DNA of 64,000 nucleotides from Corynebacterium matruchotii (GTDB lineage: Bacteria; Actinomycetota; Actinomycetes; Mycobacteriales; Mycobacteriaceae): assembly GCF_011612265.2 (NCBI RefSeq), contig NZ_CP050134.2, positions 372,001 through 436,000 on the forward strand. Reading direction: 5' to 3'. Below the pieces are notes generated by a model. It was not told where the DNA came from. It saw only the letters and a program-made list of their open reading frames with translations, and made no database searches. This document shows positions 1 to 8,547 of the stretch, one piece after another (position 1 is the stretch's first letter; every line of letters starts with the position of its first letter). A program made the position numbers and the translations under genes.

Positions 1-2
1 AC

Positions 3-341
3 ACCAACGGCGACATCGTACTAGAAGGTGCCACCTCCACCGTCATCACTGTGCGCGGCAAAAAAATCCGCACCCCCACTGCTGGCGGCGATATCCTCCC
101 CGGTACCACCCAGGCCGCCCTATTCGAATATGCGACCGAACAAAAATGGCGGTGTAAAGAAAAACAGCTCGTCCTCGACGACCTGTTTCGGGCCGACAGC
201 GTGTGGCTCGTGAGCTCGGTGCGCATCGCCGCCCGCGTCACTCGCATCAACGACCAAGAACTCCCAGCCCCCGCCAACGAGGCAGAGATCCGGGAGCTCA
301 TCGAGGCCGCATTAACCAGTAACCTAACCAATCACCCGTGA
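3..341 (+). CDS. pabC: Aminodeoxychorismate lyase-like class IV aminotransferase, 3' part
   Basis: C-terminal part of a PLP-dependent class IV aminotransferase. The reading frame is open from base 3, so the gene starts outside the window. Seen: TNGDIVLEGATSTVI followed by TPTAGGDILPGTT, the typical EG(A/C)xSN-like and LPGT segments of the PabC / branched-chain aminotransferase fold, then a DLFRADSVWLVSSVR segment near the end. Known for the family: PabC converts 4-amino-4-deoxychorismate to p-aminobenzoate and pyruvate for folate synthesis; D-amino acid and branched-chain transaminases share the fold. The PabC assignment is inference, because the catalytic lysine lies outside the window. The stop overlaps the 3' end of the convergent nitrobindin-like gene by 18 bases. 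Confidence 0.72.
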   Translation, partial: TNGDIVLEGATSTVITVRGKKIRTPTAGGDILPGTTQAALFEYATEQKWRCKEKQLVLDDLFRADSVWLVSSVRIAARVTRINDQELPAPANEAEIRELIEAALTSNLTNHP

Positions 342-1004
342 TAATTCGGCAGACATGCGTGGGTGGTATTCCCCATCCACCATGCGCTCATCCACCCACC
401 CCAGGTTATTATTCGGCATCAGGCCAAACAGGCGTTTGCCCGCACCCAAATTCTTTGGTCCGGTTGTGGTCACCAACGTTGATGCCGACGTGATTTCCCA
501 CGCCCGTTCCTTGATCGGATTCCCATAGAAAATCTCCACCACGCCTGTTGAATGCGCCACCACTACTTCGATCTCGTCCTTGCCGGTGATTCGCCAGAAA
601 CCAGTCTCCCGGTGGTCGAGGCCTACCTGATTCCCCTCGTCGTCAAGCTTCCACACCCGAGACGAATATGTCAGATAATTCTCGCCATCATGGGCGAAAA
701 TAATCTGTTGCCCAAACTGGGTGGGTTTCGCATCCGCATCCGTGTGATCCAACGCCTGGCCGGTGCCCCGCCACACCCCCACGAGCGGCAACAACGCTAA
801 TAACCCATCATGCAAACTGGGGCCCTCCCGCAGGTTTGCCGTGTCGTCAGGAATCGGTAAATCCCCCAACCCGGGAATATTCCGATGCGCCGTTTCTTTC
901 CACTGCTCAGCAGCTAAGTTCACCGCATCACTACCCCCCAACGAAATCTTTGGAGCGTCAGTCGGCTCCTCATGGGGTTCATTATTTACCATGTCATCAC
1001 TCAT
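324..1004 (-). CDS. Nitrobindin-like heme-binding beta-barrel protein (FABP-like, DUF1794)
   Basis: Predicted cytosolic protein of about 226 residues. After an acidic, low-complexity N-terminus of about 65 residues it carries LLPLVGVWRGTGQA, which matches the GxWxGxGxG signature of the nitrobindin/THAP4 C-terminal family. A beta-rich body follows (FGQQIIFAHDGENYL, ETGFWRITG), and the C-terminus has HPRMSAELSRV, where this family usually places its heme-ligand histidine. Known for the family: actinobacterial nitrobindins bind ferric heme and isomerise peroxynitrite to nitrate. The start is taken at the ATG of MSDDMVNN; a start seven codons upstream is also open. It is convergent with the pabC-like gene and divergent from the lipid kinase. 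Confidence 0.8.
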   Translation of the reverse strand: MSDDMVNNEPHEEPTDAPKISLGGSDAVNLAAEQWKETAHRNIPGLGDLPIPDDTANLREGPSLHDGLLALLPLVGVWRGTGQALDHTDADAKPTQFGQQIIFAHDGENYLTYSSRVWKLDDEGNQVGLDHRETGFWRITGKDEIEVVVAHSTGVVEIFYGNPIKERAWEITSASTLVTTTGPKNLGAGKRLFGLMPNNNLGWVDERMVDGEYHPRMSAELSRVIG

Positions 1005-1045
1005 AACCTTTAACCCTAGCAGCATGGCACACTATGGTTGTGTAG

Positions 1046-2077
1046 GTGCGACTGCTGCTAATTTCCAACCCGAACTCCACCACTCAAACCCCGGAGCTCT
1101 TCCGCCACATCATCCCCACCCTCCGGGGCGTGACCGGACTTCACCTCACCACCTACTTCACCCACCACCCTGGCCACGCCACCGAATTATGTCACAATAT
1201 CACCAACGCGGATTACGACGTGGTGGTTGCTATCGGCGGTGACGGCACCGTTAACGAAGTCATCAATGGACTCTTGGGGCCAGCACCCACTCCCCGCACC
1301 AACATCCCCACCCTTGCGGTCATCCCCACCGGTTCCGCCAATGTTTTTGTCCGCGCCCTCGGCTTCCCACCCGAACCCATCCACGCCACCGAAGCACTCG
1401 CCCACACCCTCGAACATAACCTCAAACGCACTATAGACCTCGGCATTTGGCAAGACCACTGGTTTGCCGTGAACGCCGGCTTCGGTATCGACGCCGACGT
1501 CATTGCCACCATGGACCGGGCCCGCCGCCGCGGCTTTGCCGCCACACCCCTGCGCTATATTCGCGTCACCTACCGGGCGTGGCGCCGCGCCCGCAAATAC
1601 CCACCCACCATCAACGTGCGGGGCAAAGACCGAAACGGCGCCACCAAAACCGCCCGCAACCTGCCCTTCTGTATCATAAGCAACACCAACCCCTGGACCT
1701 TCCTTGGGCCCCTCCCCGTCATCACCAACCCCCGCAACTCTTTCGACGTCGGCCTTGGTGTTTTCGGAATTAATAGCGTCGCCGGCCTCGCCGGCATCCT
1801 CGCAGTCCTCCAAATGCTTGGTGCAAACATGATCACCCCCATCGCCCAATGGTTGGAAAAACGCACTTTCGTATTCGACGACGCCATGGAAGTCACCTTG
1901 GATTGCGCCACCCGGCAACGCTTCCAAGTCGACGGCGAATACGCGGGCGAGCACCAATCGGCCACCCTCACCGTCCTCCCCGACGCCATCGAGGTCTACG
2001 CCCCCAAAGAGAAAATCCCCACCAAACCCCTCTCCTGGATAAAACTCGGACTCAGCTTCTTCGACATTCGCCTATAA
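1046..2077 (+). CDS. Diacylglycerol kinase family lipid kinase (YegS/DgkB-like)
   Basis: A 343-residue soluble lipid kinase with a GTG start. The N-terminal DAGK catalytic domain begins LLLISNPNS and has the nucleotide-binding motif VVAIGGDGTVNEVINGLL at about residues 62-79, then PTGSANVFVRALG, the second conserved kinase loop. The C-terminal beta-sandwich includes FCIISNTNPW and, near the end, QVDGEY, which are standard for YegS-like enzymes. Members phosphorylate diacylglycerol or related lipids with ATP; the substrate here is not determined. The gene is divergent from the nitrobindin-like gene with about 40 bases between them, so their promoters are close. Length is normal for the family. 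Confidence 0.88.
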   Translation: MRLLLISNPNSTTQTPELFRHIIPTLRGVTGLHLTTYFTHHPGHATELCHNITNADYDVVVAIGGDGTVNEVINGLLGPAPTPRTNIPTLAVIPTGSANVFVRALGFPPEPIHATEALAHTLEHNLKRTIDLGIWQDHWFAVNAGFGIDADVIATMDRARRRGFAATPLRYIRVTYRAWRRARKYPPTINVRGKDRNGATKTARNLPFCIISNTNPWTFLGPLPVITNPRNSFDVGLGVFGINSVAGLAGILAVLQMLGANMITPIAQWLEKRTFVFDDAMEVTLDCATRQRFQVDGEYAGEHQSATLTVLPDAIEVYAPKEKIPTKPLSWIKLGLSFFDIRL

Positions 2078-2116
2078 CCAACGCTACATCGGCTCACACC
2101 ACATCGGCTATGACGA

Positions 2117-2890
2117 CTAATCATCCGAAACAGGTGCCAAATCATCCATGCTCACCACCACATTCCGCTGCTGCGACTCAAAATACACCGTCCCTCCAGC
2201 CGCTGACACATAGCTCGCCTGCTTCGACAATGGCAACGTTGTGGTATCTAATTCCCACCGAAATGCCCGAAAAATATCATCATCCGACAACTTGTCATTC
2301 TGAGTGTCATCCAACTTGCTGCGATCTGTCACCGTTATCGGCGACAACAAAAACATTTTCCCCTTTAACCGCAGTTCCGCAACCACTGTCACCGGCCCAG
2401 TAAATCCCGGCGGCGTCCCCGTCAACTTCACTTCTGACGCCGCACTCCCCGCCGGCGAAATATCATACGGATTCGAAATATCCAGATCGGTAATCCCCAT
2501 TGGGCGACCCAAAGACACCGCATCAAAATTCACCCCCCGGGTAATCAACGCCGCCTTCGCCCCCGCAACATCACCGGCCAATAGCCGATCCGCAGACACC
2601 TCCACATCAGTAATCGTGGTATGCGTCCGCAACAACCCAAACGGCTTCACCTTCACATCCGTCACACTCACATACATTGACGGCACCACACCCGTAATAA
2701 AATTCGACACAAACGGCAACCCCCCAAAATACGCCTCCGGCGCAAACCCCAAATGCGAATGCTCCGCCACCCGCTGCGACAATAACCGCTCACTCCGTGC
2801 CGCTATCGCCGTATCAACCACCCACATCGCCACCAACACGCCCACCAACACAGCCGTGAGCACCACAACCGTGTGCCGTCGAAGTTTCAT
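2117..2890 (-). CDS. LmeA-like DUF2993 phospholipid-binding secreted protein
   Basis: About 257 residues. The N-terminus (MKLRRHTVVVLTAVLVGVLVAMWVV) is a signal peptide or signal anchor. A DUF2993-type body follows: ARSERLLSQRVAEHS, then GGLPFVSNFITG, the conserved (F)GxPFLTQL-like segment of the family, and repeated SVTDVKV / ITDVEVSAD strands. Known for the family: mycobacterial LmeA is a periplasmic phosphatidylinositide-binding protein that supports mannan-chain elongation of lipomannan. A comparable envelope role is inferred. The ATG at 2890 is favoured because a GAGGGG ribosome-binding site sits just upstream. It is divergent from mshD with only about 40 bases between, so the two probably share a promoter region. 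Confidence 0.78.
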   Translation of the reverse strand: MKLRRHTVVVLTAVLVGVLVAMWVVDTAIAARSERLLSQRVAEHSHLGFAPEAYFGGLPFVSNFITGVVPSMYVSVTDVKVKPFGLLRTHTTITDVEVSADRLLAGDVAGAKAALITRGVNFDAVSLGRPMGITDLDISNPYDISPAGSAASEVKLTGTPPGFTGPVTVVAELRLKGKMFLLSPITVTDRSKLDDTQNDKLSDDDIFRAFRWELDTTTLPLSKQASYVSAAGGTVYFESQQRNVVVSMDDLAPVSDD

Positions 2891-2929
2891 CACCCCTCAA
2901 TAGTGCCACACTCGCTACGCTTGAAAAGC

Positions 2930-3808
2930 ATGGAACTCACCGTCACACGCGAACTTCACCCCGACCAACTCCCCGCTATCCACGCCGTCCTCGACGCAGC
3001 CACCAGGCACGATGGGATCGCGCCACTCTCCGAACAATTCCTCCGCGGACTCACCAACCCCCAACACCACCATTTCCTGCTTTACGACGACACGACCATC
3101 GTGGGAATCGCCGCCTACGATGGCGAAACCGCCGAACTCGCAGTCACCCCCACCGCCCGCCGCCACGGCGGCGCCACCCTCCTTATCGACCTCATGGGCC
3201 ATAAACCCCTTTGGGCCCACGGCAACCTCCAACCCGCCCAACACTTCGCCCGCCATCTCGGCTATACCCCCAGCCGGGAACTCCTTGTCATGGCCATCGA
3301 CGGTGATCCCCTCACCGCCGCCACCGCCTACCAGTTTCCCGACGGTGTAGAACTTCTCGATCTCCCCACCGCCTACGACCGCTACGGTAGTGAAACTGTC
3401 GACCAACTCTGGCTGGAAGCCAATAACCAAGCCTTCTCCTGGCACCCCGAACAAGGCGGCTGGGACTTGGATCGCCTCAACCAGGCCCGCGATACCGACT
3501 GGTATCGCCCAGACGACGTGCTCACTTTGTGGGAAAACAGCAAACTCTTAGGTTTCCATTGGGTGAAACGCCACGGCGATCTGCGCGCCGGGGCCAAGGG
3601 GGAAGTATATGTGGTGGGTCTGGGTGATGCCGGCCGGGGCCGAGGATTGGGTGGCCCTTTGGTAAACGCCGGAATAAATCGCCTGGTAGCCGAGGGGGCA
3701 AGTCTAGTGTTCCTCTACGTGGAGGCGGATAACAAGCCCGCCCTACGGGCCTACCAGGATGTGGGTTTTGTTGTTGTTGAACATCATGTTTTGTACACAC
3801 GGAGCTGA
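2930..3808 (+). CDS. mshD: Mycothiol synthase MshD
   Basis: A 292-residue protein made of two tandem GNAT acetyltransferase domains, the architecture of mycothiol synthase, which transfers acetyl from acetyl-CoA to Cys-GlcN-Ins in the last step of mycothiol synthesis. The N-terminal GNAT domain (residues 1-135) is degenerate. The C-terminal one holds LGFHWVKRH, GEVYVVGLGDAGRGRGLGGPL (the acetyl-CoA loop, RGRGLG) and LYVEADNKPALRAYQDVGF, a textbook MshD ending. The start at MELTVTRELHP is chosen over a longer upstream frame because the extra 19 codons overlap the divergent gene and have no family-like content. This gene limits the host to mycothiol-making actinobacteria. Confidence 0.95.
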   Translation: MELTVTRELHPDQLPAIHAVLDAATRHDGIAPLSEQFLRGLTNPQHHHFLLYDDTTIVGIAAYDGETAELAVTPTARRHGGATLLIDLMGHKPLWAHGNLQPAQHFARHLGYTPSRELLVMAIDGDPLTAATAYQFPDGVELLDLPTAYDRYGSETVDQLWLEANNQAFSWHPEQGGWDLDRLNQARDTDWYRPDDVLTLWENSKLLGFHWVKRHGDLRAGAKGEVYVVGLGDAGRGRGLGGPLVNAGINRLVAEGASLVFLYVEADNKPALRAYQDVGFVVVEHHVLYTRS

Positions 3809-4081
3809 GATGGACTTAAATCGGGGGTACTTCAGACCAGCCATTATTTAAGTAAATTTAAGCTTATATGTGCAGTTAGGACGCCTCTAATCTTACTGAT
3901 AGGGGGTAAAGTCGCTGCGCACAGCGTTATGTCGCTACTAATGCTGGCGCCCCTGTCTGATAATCTTCTTATTTAACGATGTGAGCAAGCTTCGTTTTGC
4001 CGTGTCTTTTCTTTATTTTCGTTAAAGGAGAGATGGGTTACTCGTAAGCGAGACAAATGTTAAGAAGATAAGGAGAATGCA
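3809..4081 (+). promoter_or_regulatory. Upstream region of the surface-protein gene
   Basis: A 273-base, locally AT-rich gap between mshD and the surface-protein gene with no convincing ORF. It ends with AAGGAG at about 4070-4075, a good ribosome-binding site that fixes the GTG start at 4082. Short AT-rich blocks such as TATTTAAG lie further upstream. I could not assign a specific -35/-10 pair or operator. The length suits a separately regulated surface-protein gene. Confidence 0.4.
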
Positions 4082-7000
4082 GTGGGTAAAACCGTAAGTT
4101 TTAAAATTTACGCGTTTATAGCCTCCGTGCTGCTGGTATTGACCGCGGGAATGATGAACGTCCCTACGGCTCATGCTGATGAAGAGAAGACGGTCGATAT
4201 TGACAACATCACTATCGACCAGACCACCCCGCTGAAGCAGTGGGATTCATTTGGTGTTCAGTGGGACTGGAGCGCCAAGAATGGCGTGAAGGCTGGCCAG
4301 AAGTTCACCATTCAATTCCCCAAGGAAATTGCCGTCAAGGGCACCTTCGGCATTAAGCTGGTGGATGGTGCCGTTGAGGGTGGTGACTGTGTTGTAGACG
4401 GTGGCAATAACCAAGTTGTCTGTACCTTCAATGACAAATTCGAAGGCAAAGACAATGTGCACGGCATGGTGAAGGTCCAGGCTCAGGCCATTAAAACCAC
4501 CGATAACAGCAACGAGCCCACCCTACCGTTCGAAGTGAACAGTAAGGTTGTCAACGTTACCCTGCCCGGGCCGCATGGCGGCATTGGTCCCGCTGACGTG
4601 AAGACTCCCGACAAGACCAACAAGGATGGTTGGTTTACCTCCAAGGACGGTTCCAAGATTGAGTGGCGTATCGTCATGCTGGGTAAGGACCTGGCCAATA
4701 TATCCGGCGATGTGGTCATTAACGACTCGATCAGTCTTAAGAATGGTGCGGTGGGTCACAAGTTCATCGCCGATGGCCTGCTCGCCGTGGAATACACGTC
4801 CGACCCGGCACAGCTCGCCGAGCCGTCGGCCAAGGGTGAGAAGTTGCAGGTCACCCAGGATATTGCGGCCGATGGCCTGAGCCAAAAGCTCACGCTGAAG
4901 AAGCCAGCTGGTGGTTGGCAGGCCGACCGGTTCTATAACGTGTACTACCAGTCGCAGTCTGCCGATGGCAAGGAATCGGCCGTGGACACCACCGTGGGCA
5001 ATCATGCCAAGATCGAAGGCCTTCCCGCTCAAAACCTGGTTCAGAATGTTACCCGCAAGCAGTTCGGTAGCGGCACCATCACCGGTGTTAACCGTGGCAC
5101 CTTCGAAGTGAAGAAGGTTCACGACCCGGCAACCCAGCCCGCCGAGCTGCAAAATGGCACGAAGTTCACCGTCAACGTCGACATCCAGTCGCCGCAGGCC
5201 TCGTTCAACAAGAACTACGACATTCAGGTTCCACTGAACGGTGACATCGTCAAGGGTGACGTGTCGCTGCCCAAGGACACCAAGGTGACCCTGACGGAGA
5301 AGCTGCCCACCAACGATGCCAAGTTCACCTATGGTGACCCGAAGTTCGCCGCCACCACCGCCAGCGATGGCAACGTGGAAATCAAGGACAACGGTAAGAC
5401 CGCCGTCATCACCATCAGCGACCAGCGCAACGTGGGCGTGACCCTGACCAATAAGGTCACCGCTAAGCCGCAGGTTGGTACCGTGAAGCTGGCCAAAAAG
5501 CTGGTGTGGAAGAACAGCGGCAACGCCTTCACCGAGGCTAATGCCACCGCGCAAAACTTCAAGGTGAACTATGTGTGCACCAAGGACGGCAAGGACGTGA
5601 AGTCCGGTGAAGTGACCCTCAAGGGTGACGGCACCGAGGCCGCTATCGCCGACGTTCCGTTGGGTGCCGCCTGCTCCTTCACCGAGGTGGCCCCGGCCGC
5701 ACTGCCCGGCTTCAACTGGGAAGGCAACCTCTTCCAGACCGCTTCCGGTGAAGTTTCCAAGGACAAGCCGTTGGTTGTGGCCGTCACCAACCCGCTGGTG
5801 ACCCTGACCAACAAGTACGCCACCGCTGTGGGCACCTTCAAGGTCGTCAAGACACTGAAAGCCACTGGCATCACTGTGCCGAGCACCAAGAAGTTCTCCT
5901 TCAACTACACCTGCACCAAGGACGGTGCGGCTCTCGCCGAGCACACCAACAAGAAGCTGGAAGTGACCGGCGCTGGTGAGGTCGTGTCCCCGAACATCCC
6001 GGTTGGCGCATCTTGTACCGTGACCGAGGATCGGGAATCCGCCAAGATTGACGGCGCTACCCTGACCGTTGTTGAGGGCGCTGCCGTGACCATCACCGCA
6101 GGCACGGTTCCGTCCGTGACCATCGCCAACACCTACGTCAAGGATGAAGGCGACTTCACCATCACCAAGCGGCTGGTTGACCCCGATGGGGTTGCTGGCG
6201 GTAAGACCTTCGACTTCGCTTACGTGTGCACCGCCGCCGGCAAGCAAGACATCAAGGGCGAACTGAAGGGCATTCCGGCTGGCGGGTCGAAGACCAGCGA
6301 AAAGATTCCGGCCGGCTACTCCTGTAAGATCACCGAAACCGGTGCGAGCGTTGCCAATGCCGATCTGAAGACCACTGGCCTTGACGATGTGACCATCGTC
6401 AAGAACAGCACTCAGACCGTTGAGGCAACCAACACGTACTCCCAGTGGAAGGGCGTCGTCAAGCTCAGCAAGTCGCTGACCGGTACCGGTAAGGAACTCG
6501 CCAAGAACAAGGAATTCCAGGTTGGCTACAAGTGCGTCAAGGCCGACAAGACGACCAAGGAAGGCAAGCTGACCGTGAAGGCCGGCACCCCGGTCGAGGT
6601 CAAGGACGTTCCGGTTGGTTCCGTATGTACCTTCACCGAAGACAAGGCACAGGCAACTGTGGAGGGCGCAAGCCTGAACGAGCTTGACTCCACCACCGTG
6701 GCAACCGCAACCGTGGCCGACAAGGACGCAACCGTTGCTGCAAACCTGGTGAACTCCTACCACGAGTTGGGCGCGGTAGCTGTCACCAAGGCCGTGCAGG
6801 GTACCGCCGCTGGTTCCTCGGATTCCAAGAAGGAATACACCATTGTCGCCGAATGGCAGCACAACGGTAAGACCGAAACCAAGGAATTCAAGGTCAAGGC
6901 TGGCGAAACCTACACCGATCTGCCGAAGCTGCCGGTGGGCACCCAGATCACCCTGAAGGAAAAGCTGCCTGAGGGCAATGTGTTCAGCACCTGGCAAACC

Positions 7001-7468
7001 CCTGGCTACACCTCTGACACCAAGGATGCCGTGAAGGACAACGGTGACGGTACCGCAATCGTGACCGTGCAGGCTGGCACCGGCGCCAAGGCCACCCTGG
7101 TCAAGGTGACCAACACCACGAACATTCCGTGGTACTGGTTGCTGGTTCCGCTGATCCCGCTGGCTGGCGCAGCTATCCCGGGCGCTCCGGCACCGCAGGG
7201 CGGCAAACCGCAGGGTAACGCCCCGCAGACCCCGGGTGCACAGGCTCAGGCTCCTTCGGGCGCACAGAAGCCTGGTGCCAACCCGGCCCAGAACGTGCAG
7301 TCCCAGCAGCCCAATGGCCAAAAGCAGCAGGTCCAAGGCCAGAAAGCCCAGAATAAGGGTCTCGCTAACACCGGTGCTTCGGTACTGTGGGTTATCGCGG
7401 GTGCGCTTATTCTCGCAGTGGTTGGTGCGGTATTGGTTCTTCGCAGCCGGCGCCGTAACAACGACTAA
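4082..7468 (+). CDS. LANTG-anchored DUF5979-repeat surface protein
   Basis: An 1128-residue cell-wall-anchored protein. A signal peptide ends near PTAHA at about residue 32. Residues of about 35-325 form an Ig-like adhesin head (QKFTIQFPKEIAVKGTFG and similar). Six tandem DUF5979-type stalk domains follow, starting near residues 339 (GTFEVKKV), 466 (GTVKLAKKL), 584 (GTFKVVKTL), 690 (GDFTITKRL), 790 (GVVKLSKSL) and 897 (GAVAVTKAV). Domains 2-5 each carry two Cys (for example VCTKDG ... ACSFTE), suggesting disulfides. A hydrophobic segment IPWYWLLVPLIPL near residue 1015, a Pro/Gln-rich wall spanner, LANTG near residue 1095, a membrane helix and a basic tail (RSRRRNN) complete the sorting signal. 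Sortase anchoring is inferred; no sortase gene is nearby. The ligand is unknown. Confidence 0.9.
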   Translation: MGKTVSFKIYAFIASVLLVLTAGMMNVPTAHADEEKTVDIDNITIDQTTPLKQWDSFGVQWDWSAKNGVKAGQKFTIQFPKEIAVKGTFGIKLVDGAVEGGDCVVDGGNNQVVCTFNDKFEGKDNVHGMVKVQAQAIKTTDNSNEPTLPFEVNSKVVNVTLPGPHGGIGPADVKTPDKTNKDGWFTSKDGSKIEWRIVMLGKDLANISGDVVINDSISLKNGAVGHKFIADGLLAVEYTSDPAQLAEPSAKGEKLQVTQDIAADGLSQKLTLKKPAGGWQADRFYNVYYQSQSADGKESAVDTTVGNHAKIEGLPAQNLVQNVTRKQFGSGTITGVNRGTFEVKKVHDPATQPAELQNGTKFTVNVDIQSPQASFNKNYDIQVPLNGDIVKGDVSLPKDTKVTLTEKLPTNDAKFTYGDPKFAATTASDGNVEIKDNGKTAVITISDQRNVGVTLTNKVTAKPQVGTVKLAKKLVWKNSGNAFTEANATAQNFKVNYVCTKDGKDVKSGEVTLKGDGTEAAIADVPLGAACSFTEVAPAALPGFNWEGNLFQTASGEVSKDKPLVVAVTNPLVTLTNKYATAVGTFKVVKTLKATGITVPSTKKFSFNYTCTKDGAALAEHTNKKLEVTGAGEVVSPNIPVGASCTVTEDRESAKIDGATLTVVEGAAVTITAGTVPSVTIANTYVKDEGDFTITKRLVDPDGVAGGKTFDFAYVCTAAGKQDIKGELKGIPAGGSKTSEKIPAGYSCKITETGASVANADLKTTGLDDVTIVKNSTQTVEATNTYSQWKGVVKLSKSLTGTGKELAKNKEFQVGYKCVKADKTTKEGKLTVKAGTPVEVKDVPVGSVCTFTEDKAQATVEGASLNELDSTTVATATVADKDATVAANLVNSYHELGAVAVTKAVQGTAAGSSDSKKEYTIVAEWQHNGKTETKEFKVKAGETYTDLPKLPVGTQITLKEKLPEGNVFSTWQTPGYTSDTKDAVKDNGDGTAIVTVQAGTGAKATLVKVTNTTNIPWYWLLVPLIPLAGAAIPGAPAPQGGKPQGNAPQTPGAQAQAPSGAQKPGANPAQNVQSQQPNGQKQQVQGQKAQNKGLANTGASVLWVIAGALILAVVGAVLVLRSRRRNND

Positions 7469-7480
7469 TAAGTAAACAAG

Positions 7481-7516
7481 AAAACCAGCTCCCATTCGTG
7501 GGGGCTGGTTTTTTCT
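7481..7516 (+). terminator. Rho-independent terminator after the surface-protein gene
   Basis: A near-perfect 13-bp hairpin: AAAACCAGCTCCC pairs with GGGGGCTGGTTTT across a six-base loop and runs into a T tract. It begins 12 bases after the surface-protein stop codon. The stem is flanked by A and T runs, so it could also stop transcription from the convergent CPBP gene. Confidence 0.92.
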
Positions 7517-7551
7517 TGTCTACCTGAGGTTCTAAACCTACCGGTGCTCCT

Positions 7552-7565
7552 AGCTTGTCGACGCC
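7552..7565 (+). repeat. Dispersed intergenic motif AGCTTGWCGACGCC, copy 1
   Basis: Exact AGCTTGTCGACGCC in the gap between the surface-protein terminator and the 3' end of the CPBP gene. It is one of about nine intergenic copies in this window; related sites begin at 8475, 9198, 15530, 25412, 39344, 41043, 61441 and 61479. Confidence 0.6.
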
Positions 7566-7587
7566 TGAAGTGGCTGGCCTGGCCCGC

Positions 7588-8307
7588 TTACTGCGCCAAT
7601 AGCAAGGCGTTGGGAAGGTTATTCCACACGTGGACCCCTATGGGCATGTACACATTACGGTCGAGCGCATAGATCAGGCTAAAGGACAGACCCATGGCCG
7701 AATAGACGCAGAGATTGACCCATTCGGAGGCGGTAAACCCATGCATGTGGATGAGGCCGAATGAGAGACTAGAGATGGCGATCGCCGCCCACGTGGGGAT
7801 GTAGCGTTCTAGGAAACCAATGAGGAACTGCCGGAACACGAGCTCTTCCACGATAGGGCCGGCCACGCCGACGCCTAAAACCACGAGGAACGGTAGCGCA
7901 TTGCCGTTACCCAGTTCTGCAACCCTAGTTTCGTTCTGGGATGTTTCGGTGATGAACCCGAAGATTTTCAGAAGGAAACCGGTGATGGTCGTGAGAATGT
8001 TCATCCCTAGGAAGCCGGCACACACCACAATAATGGAGCGAATCTTGGTTTCCCACACCTGCTTGGTGGCGGTGAGCAGCACAAGCCGGTACGCCACTAT
8101 CCCATCAATGGCGAGCACCACATAGATAGCCAGTCGGGCATTGTCGGGAAAGAAAGTAGACAGGCGTAGGGGAAAGAGCAGCACGTAGGTGATAAGAAAG
8201 AACCCGATGAGGAATGTTTTCTCTGAAGGCTCCGTGATGGCCTTTGTGAGGGCCTGTTTCATGGTGGGATTATCATTATTGTCGGTCATGGTAAAAACGG
8301 TACTCAC
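7588..8307 (-). CDS. CPBP family intramembrane metalloprotease
   Basis: A 239-residue polytopic membrane protein of the CPBP/Abi (type II CAAX protease-like) family. The three conserved motifs are present: GPIVEELVFRQFL (EExxxR), SLSFGLIHMHG (FxxxH) and GVHVWNN (HxxxN/B-type). About six to eight hydrophobic segments are visible. Known for the family: glutamate/histidine intramembrane proteases, some in bacteriocin self-immunity or protein maturation; the substrate here is unknown. The start is uncertain: GTG at 8307 gives MSTVFTMTDNND, while an ATG at 8289 gives MTDNND, and neither has a strong ribosome-binding site. The gene is convergent with the surface-protein gene. Confidence 0.85.
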   Translation of the reverse strand: MSTVFTMTDNNDNPTMKQALTKAITEPSEKTFLIGFFLITYVLLFPLRLSTFFPDNARLAIYVVLAIDGIVAYRLVLLTATKQVWETKIRSIIVVCAGFLGMNILTTITGFLLKIFGFITETSQNETRVAELGNGNALPFLVVLGVGVAGPIVEELVFRQFLIGFLERYIPTWAAIAISSLSFGLIHMHGFTASEWVNLCVYSAMGLSFSLIYALDRNVYMPIGVHVWNNLPNALLLAQ

Positions 8308-8474
8308 ATGGTGTTATAGTGCAATAAATTAACCCCCATAATGAGATACGATCACCATTGCGAACTGCTGAAATACTAAAACCACGGGTGCACCAGTATG
8401 GTCGGTGGTCCGCGCAGCGGTCGGATAAATATTGTGTGCCACTGATGTGTGTGGTGGGTGGATCACACGCCTAT

Positions 8475-8487
8475 GGTGTCGACAAGC
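8475..8487 (-). repeat. Dispersed intergenic motif, variant copy 2
   Basis: GGTGTCGACAAGC, the reverse complement of GCTTGTCGACACC. It differs from the consensus core by one base and lies in the leader upstream of the unknown gene at 8548. Confidence 0.45.
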
Positions 8488-8547
8488 GAAAACCGCGGTA
8501 CGCTAAAAGAAAACCATCTTTGATATGCAATAATGGGAGGCATACTC

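Noticed and set aside
4523..7495. 990-codon open frame on the minus strand
   Set aside because: It is the antisense shadow of the LANTG surface-protein gene, whose codon bias leaves the opposite strand open. Its product is Gly/Leu/Val-rich without domains, and the plus-strand protein has clear family features.
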